Positions 59,190-64,000 of a stretch of DNA of 64,000 nt are shown here, piece by piece. Numbering within the stretch: position 1 is the stretch's first letter; each line of letters begins with the position of its first letter. Origin of the DNA: an uncultured Rhodobacterales bacterium. GTDB taxonomy: Bacteria; Pseudomonadota; Alphaproteobacteria; Rhodobacterales; Rhodobacteraceae. Both the position numbers and the translations under genes were made by a program. The stretch covers positions 1 through 64,000 of the forward strand of contig CAIQOV010000046.1 in NCBI GenBank assembly GCA_903873585.1. Direction: 5' to 3'. The notes under the pieces are model-generated. The model saw nothing but the letters and a program-made list of their open reading frames with translations, was not told the DNA's origin and ran no database searches.

Positions 59190-59229
59190 GGGAACCTCGA
59201 TCAAAATCTTTGACGCCTTTTAGCAAAGC

Positions 59230-59245
59230 TTGTTAGCGCTAACAA
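59230..59245. promoter_or_regulatory. Palindromic operator upstream of edd
   Basis: Perfect 16-bp palindrome TTGTTAGCGCTAACAA, 41 bp before the edd start and 80 bp before the divergent methyltransferase gene. Its 12-bp centre is identical to that upstream of zwf. Confidence 0.78.
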
Positions 59246-59324
59246 CACCTTTTTGCACAGGCTGACATTACTGTGCCTGAAAGCGGGGCCTTTCGAAAGG
59301 GCGTCAAAGCGGGTAAAGGGGGGT

Positions 59325-60572
59325 ATGAGCGACCAAACCCATCTCGATGACGAGCCCGCCTTCATTCCGGCCCCCACAGGCCGCACCCATTCCCGCCCTG
59401 TGGTGCGCCTGCGCCCAAAGGCCGAAGCCCGCGCCGTGCGATTGGGCTTTCCGTGGGTTTATGCCGATGAACTGGTGACCGACAGGCGCACTGCCGCCTT
59501 GGCCCCCGGCGCTTTGGCCGTGCTGGAAGATGGCGAGCGCCGCGAGATTGGGCTTGTGACCGTCAACACCAAATCCAAAATCATCGCCCGTATGCTGGAC
59601 CGTGACGCCTCAGCCCAAATTGATCAAGCGTGGTTCGCTGACCGCCTGACCACCGCTTTGGCCCTGCGCGAACGCCTGCATGACACGCCGCATTACCGCC
59701 TGATCCATGCCGAGGCAGATGGATTGCCCGGTGTGATCATCGACCGCTTTGGCGATGCCGCCGTCATCCAACCCAACGCCGCTTGGGCCGAGGCGCATAT
59801 TGACGCGCTGTCGGCGGCTTTGCAGCAGGTGACGGGCGTTTCGGTTGTGATCAAAAACGGCACGGGCCGCGCGCGTGCTTTGGAGGGGTTGAAAGACGAG
59901 AACGTTGTTCTGGCCGGCACCCTATCAGGCCCGATCCCCGTGCCGATGAACGGCGCGACTTATTTTGCCGATCTAGAAGGCGGGCAGAAAACAGGCCTGT
60001 TCTTTGATCAACGCCCGAACCACGCCTTTGCCAAGCGATTTGCCAAGGGTTCCAAGGTGTTGGATGTGTTTTCTCATGTTGGCGGCTTTGCTTTGGCCTC
60101 CCTTGCGGGCGGGGCTCAAAGCGCTTTGGCCGTGGATGCTTCGGCCCCCGCTTTGGCGCTGGCGGCCAAAGGGGCTGCGGCTTCGGGCTTTGCCAACTTT
60201 GCCACGCGGCAGGGCGATGCCTTTGATGTGCTGGAAGCTTTGGGCACCGAGGGGGCGTGCTTCGATATGGTGATCTGCGACCCGCCCGCCTTTGCGCCCA
60301 ACAAGAACGCGCTGGAAGCCGGTTTGCGCGCTTACGAGCGGGTGGCAAAGCTGGCGGCGGGCTTGGTTTCCCCTGGCGGCTATCTGGTCTTGTGTTCGTG
60401 CAGCCATGCGGCGGATCTGACAGCCTTTCGCAACGCCTGTGCGCGCGGCATTGGGCGGGGTGGGCGCAAGGGGCAACTGATCTACACCGGCTTTGCTGGA
60501 CCTGATCATCCGATGATGCCGGTTCTGGCCGAAAGCGCTTATCTGAAATCGCTGTTCTTCCGGCTGGATTGA
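59325..60572 (+). CDS. RlmI-like class I SAM-dependent 23S rRNA (cytosine-C5) methyltransferase
   Basis: A 415-residue protein with an N-terminal PUA-like domain (VRLRPKAEARAVRLGFPWVYADEL), a middle domain with LPGVIIDRFGDAAVIQ, and a Rossmann methyltransferase domain. The latter shows FFDQRPNHAF, KVLDVFSHVGGFALASLAGG (SAM site), CDPPAFAPNKNALEAG and LVLCSCSHAA, with the cysteine region of RlmI-type enzymes. Family members methylate C1962 of 23S rRNA; the exact site here is inferred. The start follows AAAGGGGGG. The stop overlaps the PIN gene start (TGATG). Confidence 0.9.
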   Translation: MSDQTHLDDEPAFIPAPTGRTHSRPVVRLRPKAEARAVRLGFPWVYADELVTDRRTAALAPGALAVLEDGERREIGLVTVNTKSKIIARMLDRDASAQIDQAWFADRLTTALALRERLHDTPHYRLIHAEADGLPGVIIDRFGDAAVIQPNAAWAEAHIDALSAALQQVTGVSVVIKNGTGRARALEGLKDENVVLAGTLSGPIPVPMNGATYFADLEGGQKTGLFFDQRPNHAFAKRFAKGSKVLDVFSHVGGFALASLAGGAQSALAVDASAPALALAAKGAAASGFANFATRQGDAFDVLEALGTEGACFDMVICDPPAFAPNKNALEAGLRAYERVAKLAAGLVSPGGYLVLCSCSHAADLTAFRNACARGIGRGGRKGQLIYTGFAGPDHPMMPVLAESAYLKSLFFRLD

Positions 60573-61117
60573 TGCGCGCTGTTCTGGACGCTTGCGTTTT
60601 ATTCCCCACTGTCCTGCGCGAGCTGTTGTTGGGCGTGGCAGCCAAAGGGCTGTATGAACCGCAATGGTCCGACAGGATCTTGCGCGAATGGGTGCTGGCC
60701 ACGGCCAAACTCGGCCCCGTGGCCCAAGCTTTGGCCGAGGGCGATGCCGCTTTGGCCAAGGCCGCCTTCCCCCACGCCAGCGTGCAGGCCCAACCCAATA
60801 TCGAGGCGCGTTTATCCCTGCCCGACCCAAACGACATTCATGTTCTGGCCGTAGCCATCGCGGGCCATGCCGATGCGATTGTGACGTTTAACGCCGTCGA
60901 TTTCCCCCGCCCCGTCTTGGCGGATGAGGGGATCGAGCGGCGTGATCCAGACGGGTTCCTGTGGGAGATGTGGTCGCGCCACCCCTCTGACGTGGGGGCT
61001 GTGGTGACGGCGGTGCATGCCCGTGCGGAAGAGATGGCTGGTAAACCCCTGCCAATACGCGCTTTTTTGAAACGTGCGCAGTTGTGGCGCTTGGGCAAGG
61101 CGATGGAAGGCGGCTGA
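60572..61117 (+). CDS. PIN-domain protein
   Basis: A 181-residue protein. The N-terminal MRAVLDACVLFPTVLRELLLGVA carries the first PIN aspartate, and LPDPNDIHVLAVAIAGHADAIVTFNAVDFP carries the later acidic residues. PIN domains are metal-dependent ribonucleases, often toxins. No antitoxin-like gene adjoins it; it is coupled to the rRNA methyltransferase gene by a one-base overlap. The C-terminal 50 residues are an extension without recognised features. A housekeeping RNA role is as likely as a toxin role. Confidence 0.8.
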   Translation: MRAVLDACVLFPTVLRELLLGVAAKGLYEPQWSDRILREWVLATAKLGPVAQALAEGDAALAKAAFPHASVQAQPNIEARLSLPDPNDIHVLAVAIAGHADAIVTFNAVDFPRPVLADEGIERRDPDGFLWEMWSRHPSDVGAVVTAVHARAEEMAGKPLPIRAFLKRAQLWRLGKAMEGG

Positions 61118-61118
61118 T

Positions 61119-62294
61119 CTAGCGCAGGGTCTTGATGCCCTTGGCCAAGCCCGCCAAGGTCAGCGGCACCATCTGCCCATCGAACAAAGTGCGGATCATT
61201 TGGGTGGAGCGGGTGTAGCCCCATTGCGGCTCTGCCACCGGATTGATCCACACATGGCGCGGCCATTGCTGGGTCGCGCGGGTCAGCCATGTGCGACCAG
61301 TTTCAGGGTTCCAATGTTCCACCGACCCGCCGGGGCTATCGATTTCATAGGGGCTCATCGTGGCATCGCCGACAAAGATGGCGCGGTAATCGGGGCCGTA
61401 TCGGCGCAGAATGTCCCATGTGGGCAAGCGCTGGGTTAGGCGGCGGGCGTTGTCGGTCCACACCTCCTCATACAGGCAATTGTGGAAGTAAAAAAAGGAA
61501 AGCTGGCGGAATTCGGCTTTGGCAGCGGCAAACAGGGCTTGGGTCGCCAGAACGTGGCCATCCATTGACCCGCCAACATCAAGGAATAACAACAGCTTGA
61601 CCGCGTTGCGCCGTTCGGGGCTTGTCTGCACATCAAGCCAACCTTGGCGCGCTGTGGCCGAAATGGTGGCGGGCAGATCAAATGTGCTTTCGCCCGTGCG
61701 CGCCCATTGCCGCAGGGCGCGCAGGGCCAGTTTCAGGCTGCGGGGCCCAAGGTCTGCGTCATCGTCAAGGTTCTTAAACTCGCGCTTTTCCCACACTTTC
61801 ACGGCGCGGGAATGCGTGCTTTGCCCGCCAATGCGCACCCCTTCGGGGTTGTAACCGGAATTGCCAAAAGGCGAGGTGCCGCCCGTGCCAACCCATTTGT
61901 TGCCACCCTGATGGCGCTCTTTCTGCTCGGCCAACCGTTCGCGCAAGGCATCCATCAAGGCTTGCAAGCCGCCCAAGGATGTGACGGCCTCGCGCTCTTG
62001 CGCCGATAAGTGCCGCATCAGGCGGTCGTCCAGCCAATCGGCGGGCAGGTCTAGGGCTTGCAGCACCTCTTCCAGCGGCAGGGTATCAAGCCCTTGAAAG
62101 CTTTCGGCAAAGGCGCGGTCGAAACGGTCAAAGAAGCGTTCATCTTTTACCAGCGCCATTCGGGCCAGATGGTAAAAGCCTGTGACATCATGGGTCACAA
62201 GGCCGGTCTTTAACGCCCCCAAGAAGGCCAGATATTCGCCCAAACTTACCGGCACCCCTGTCTTTCGCAAGCATACGAAGAAGGGTTGGAACAT
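61119..62294 (-). CDS. VWA-domain protein (CoxE-like)
   Basis: A 391-residue cytosolic protein. An N-terminal helical region (GVPVSLGEYLAFLGALKTGL, typical of CoxE-like proteins) is followed by a von Willebrand A domain. Its MIDAS motif is LLFLDVGGSMDGH. FVGDATMSPYEI and RHVWINPVAEPQWGYTRST follow. CoxE/VWA proteins pair with MoxR AAA ATPases to remodel or metallate client proteins; here moxR is two genes upstream. The client is not evident. Confidence 0.9.
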   Translation of the reverse strand: MFQPFFVCLRKTGVPVSLGEYLAFLGALKTGLVTHDVTGFYHLARMALVKDERFFDRFDRAFAESFQGLDTLPLEEVLQALDLPADWLDDRLMRHLSAQEREAVTSLGGLQALMDALRERLAEQKERHQGGNKWVGTGGTSPFGNSGYNPEGVRIGGQSTHSRAVKVWEKREFKNLDDDADLGPRSLKLALRALRQWARTGESTFDLPATISATARQGWLDVQTSPERRNAVKLLLFLDVGGSMDGHVLATQALFAAAKAEFRQLSFFYFHNCLYEEVWTDNARRLTQRLPTWDILRRYGPDYRAIFVGDATMSPYEIDSPGGSVEHWNPETGRTWLTRATQQWPRHVWINPVAEPQWGYTRSTQMIRTLFDGQMVPLTLAGLAKGIKTLR

Positions 62295-62295
62295 C

Positions 62296-62463
62296 TTAGT
62301 GCGTCAGCCGATCAATCGCGATCGACAGCAATACCGCCAGCAGCCCAAGGCCAATGGCATAGACAGCACCGTATTGGGCGGCGTCTAACCGGTTGCCGCC
62401 GCGCTTGGTGGCGCGCACAGCACCCCAAACCGCCCCAATGATCATTGCCGGTAGCCAAATCAT
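62296..62463 (-). CDS. 55-residue predicted inner-membrane protein between moxR and the VWA gene
   Basis: The reading frame on the minus strand from ATG 62463 to TAA 62296 encodes 55 residues beginning MIWLPAMIIGAVWGAVRATK. A basic glycine-rich turn (KRGGNRLDAAQ) and a second hydrophobic stretch (YGAVYAIGLGLLAVLLSIAI) follow, then DRLTH. Two membrane helices joined by a positive loop are predicted. The stop ends one base before the VWA start, so the genes are probably coupled. I recall similar short proteins in Rhodobacteraceae but no function. Confidence 0.7.
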   Translation of the reverse strand: MIWLPAMIIGAVWGAVRATKRGGNRLDAAQYGAVYAIGLGLLAVLLSIAIDRLTH

Positions 62464-62535
62464 CGCCCTAATCCTTGTTCTGCAAGCTTACGCGCAGCCT
62501 TACCGCGCCAAGATGGGCCTGTATAGGCCAAGCCT

Positions 62536-63381
62536 TTACCTGTCGCGCCGCGCCATAAAAGCAAGCTTTTCAAACAGCGCCACGTCTTGTTCGTTCTTAA
62601 GCAAAGCGCCGTAAAGGCGGGGCAGGTTGGATTTGGCATCGCGCTGCAAATCGGCAGGCGTCAGATCATCGGCGAGCAACAGCTTGAGCCAATCCAACAC
62701 CTCTGATGTCGAGGGTTTTTTCTTCAACCCCGGCGCTTCGCGGATGTCAAAGAACTGGGTTAGGGCTGCGGCAAGAAGGTCTTCTTTCAGGTTGGGAAAA
62801 TGCAGGCGCACAATGGCGGCAAGACCCTCGGGCGAGGGGAAGCGGATGAAGTGGAAAAAACAGCGGCGCAAAAAGGCGTCGGGCAGCTCTTTTTCGTTGT
62901 TCGAGGTGATGATGACCACGGGGCGATGGGTGGCGCGGATGGTTTGGCCGGTTTCGTAAACATGAAATTCCATCCGGTCTAGTTCTTGCAACAGATCGTT
63001 TGGGAATTCGATATCGGCTTTGTCGATCTCATCAATCAACAGCACCACGCGCTGGGGGGCGCTGAACGCCTGCCACAGCTTGCCGGGGCGGATGTAGTGG
63101 GCCACATCATGCACCCGCGCCTCGCCCAACTGGCCATCGCGCAGGCGGGCAACCGCATCGTATTCGTACAGACCTTGGGCGGCTTTGGTGGTCGATTTGA
63201 CGTGCCATTCCATCAGCTCCATCCCCAAACTGGCCGCAACTTGCCGTGCCAGTTCGGTTTTTCCCGTACCCGGTTCGCCCTTAACCAACAAGGGCCGCCC
63301 CAATGCGACAGCGGCGTTGACCGCAAGGCCCAGATCGTCGGGCACAACGTAGCCGGCGGTTGAGGTAAATTTCACTGACAT
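62536..63381 (-). CDS. MoxR-family AAA+ ATPase
   Basis: A 281-residue ATPase with Walker A KGEPGTGKTELARQV, Walker B VVLLIDEIDKADIEFPNDLL, and sensor 1 VVIITSNNEKELPDAFLRRC. The ATPases of CoxD-type MoxR proteins act with VWA partners such as the one encoded two genes downstream. The start MSVKFTSTAGYV fits the family; a longer frame would run through the dksA promoter region. Confidence 0.93.
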   Translation of the reverse strand: MSVKFTSTAGYVVPDDLGLAVNAAVALGRPLLVKGEPGTGKTELARQVAASLGMELMEWHVKSTTKAAQGLYEYDAVARLRDGQLGEARVHDVAHYIRPGKLWQAFSAPQRVVLLIDEIDKADIEFPNDLLQELDRMEFHVYETGQTIRATHRPVVIITSNNEKELPDAFLRRCFFHFIRFPSPEGLAAIVRLHFPNLKEDLLAAALTQFFDIREAPGLKKKPSTSEVLDWLKLLLADDLTPADLQRDAKSNLPRLYGALLKNEQDVALFEKLAFMARRDR

Positions 63382-63561
63382 TCCAAGCCCCTGCGCGCTG
63401 ATCTTTGGCCAACCTAAAGCAGGCGACAGAATCGCGCAACGCCTAGTGACAAGGCTTTGGCTTTCGGCTAGAGGATCGCGCGACAGGATCGCACCTTGGA
63501 CATAAGCCAAGGCCGCCCAAGGAAGGCCCCCTTGGTTGCGCCTGAAAAGGAGAGTGCTGAG

Positions 63562-63984
63562 ATGAAAGCCGAAATCTTCCTGCCCGAAGATTACCGCCCG
63601 GCCGAAAGCGAGCCTTTCATGAACGATTTGCAGCTGGAATATTTCCGCCGCAAGCTGATCGTTTGGAAGCAAGAGCTTTTGGGCCAAAGCGCTGAAACCA
63701 TTGACAACCTGCAAGAATCCGCACGCTCTGTGCCCGATTTGGCAGACCGCGCTTCGGAAGAAACCGACCGCGCGCTGGAACTGCGCACCCGCGACCGTCA
63801 GCGCAAGTTGGTGGGCAAGATTGATGCCGCCCTGCGCCGGATCGAGAATGGCGAGTATGGCTATTGCGAAGTGTCGGGCGAGCCGATCAGCCTGAAACGG
63901 CTGGACGCGCGGCCGATTGCGACGATGACGCTGGAAAGCCAAGAAAAGCACGAGCGCCGCGAAAAAGTGCACCGCGACGAGTGA
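63562..63984 (+). CDS. dksA: RNA polymerase-binding transcription factor DksA (single-cysteine type)
   Basis: Secondary-channel regulator that works with ppGpp. The 140-residue protein has the coiled coil with tip motif DLADRA (DxxDxA) conserved. In the globular domain, the four zinc cysteines are reduced to one: YGYCEVSGEPISLKRLDARP, and no CxxC in TMTLESQEKH. A single-cysteine DksA is known from Rhodobacter sphaeroides and is functional. AAGGAGA precedes the start MKAEIFLPEDY; the longer frame from 63496 is not supported. Confidence 0.94.
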   Translation: MKAEIFLPEDYRPAESEPFMNDLQLEYFRRKLIVWKQELLGQSAETIDNLQESARSVPDLADRASEETDRALELRTRDRQRKLVGKIDAALRRIENGEYGYCEVSGEPISLKRLDARPIATMTLESQEKHERREKVHRDE

Positions 63985-64000
63985 TTTTGCCATGCGGGCC

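Noticed and set aside
60572-61117. PIN toxin of a toxin-antitoxin pair
   Set aside because: No small antitoxin frame lies upstream or downstream; the neighbours are the rRNA methyltransferase and a convergent VWA gene.

Overview
The window reads as a GC-rich alphaproteobacterial chromosome segment, most likely Rhodobacterales (Rhodobacteraceae, Roseobacter/Rhodobacter lineage). This rests on the protein sequences and gene order: tatABC followed by a DUF815 ATPase, surE-pcm-nlpD without rpoS, lptF-lptG-lptD-surA-pdxA, a DksA with one cysteine where the zinc finger should be, and glgPBCAX-pgm. There is no prophage, integron, CRISPR array or intact insertion sequence. Accessory DNA is limited to a broken REP-associated tyrosine transposase with four REP hairpins at the left edge and a decayed DUF6065-like gene near 21.5-21.9 kb.

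Layout. 0-0.7 kb: transposase remnant and REP elements. 0.7-8 kb: moaA, arginase, cytochrome c maturation genes ccmF-ccmH, then ilvB-ilvN behind a promoter and a transcription attenuator. 8-15.3 kb: bpt, a VOC protein, a MATE exporter, tRNA-Asn, a metallo-beta-lactamase-fold hydrolase, an orphan histidine kinase, an orphan ABC ATPase and a WYL regulator. 15.4-21 kb: Tat secretion genes with a DUF815 ATPase, convergent with surE-pcm-nlpD. 21-29.4 kb: a small secreted protein, the DUF6065-like pseudogene, dusA, a Bcr/CflA exporter, a TauE/SafE permease overlapping an oxygenase-like gene, a retropepsin-like protease, an ABC-F ATPase, ndk and a TfoX C-terminal-domain protein.

29.6-41 kb is a complete glycogen operon (glgP-glgB-glgC-glgA-glgX-pgm) closed by a terminator, followed by a non-pyrrolysine MttB-family methyltransferase, a small lytic transglycosylase and an HNH nuclease. 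43.9-47.7 kb is zwf-pgl-pgi. 47.7-54.3 kb, on the other strand, carries pdxA, surA and the LPS export genes lptD, lptG and lptF. 54.4-56.4 kb is pepA-holC. 56.5-59.2 kb is edd-eda. The right end holds an RlmI-like methyltransferase, a PIN protein, a MoxR ATPase / 55-residue membrane protein / VWA protein cluster and dksA.

The genes form a coherent central-carbon picture. Glycogen is built and mobilised by glg/pgm, glucose-6-phosphate is fed in by pgi, and oxidation runs through zwf-pgl-edd-eda (Entner-Doudoroff). The zwf and edd promoter regions share a perfect palindrome centred on TTAGCGCTAA, suggesting one LacI-type repressor controls both.

The least explained signals are: (1) a six-copy intergenic element whose core is GGATATTT, 3 nt, CA, 2 nt, TATGAAA, three copies of which carry a hairpin with a constant TGTGAAA loop and a covarying stem; (2) the ilvB attenuator, which has no obvious branched-chain leader peptide; (3) a 55-residue membrane protein between moxR and the VWA gene. 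No wholly new multigene system was recognised.
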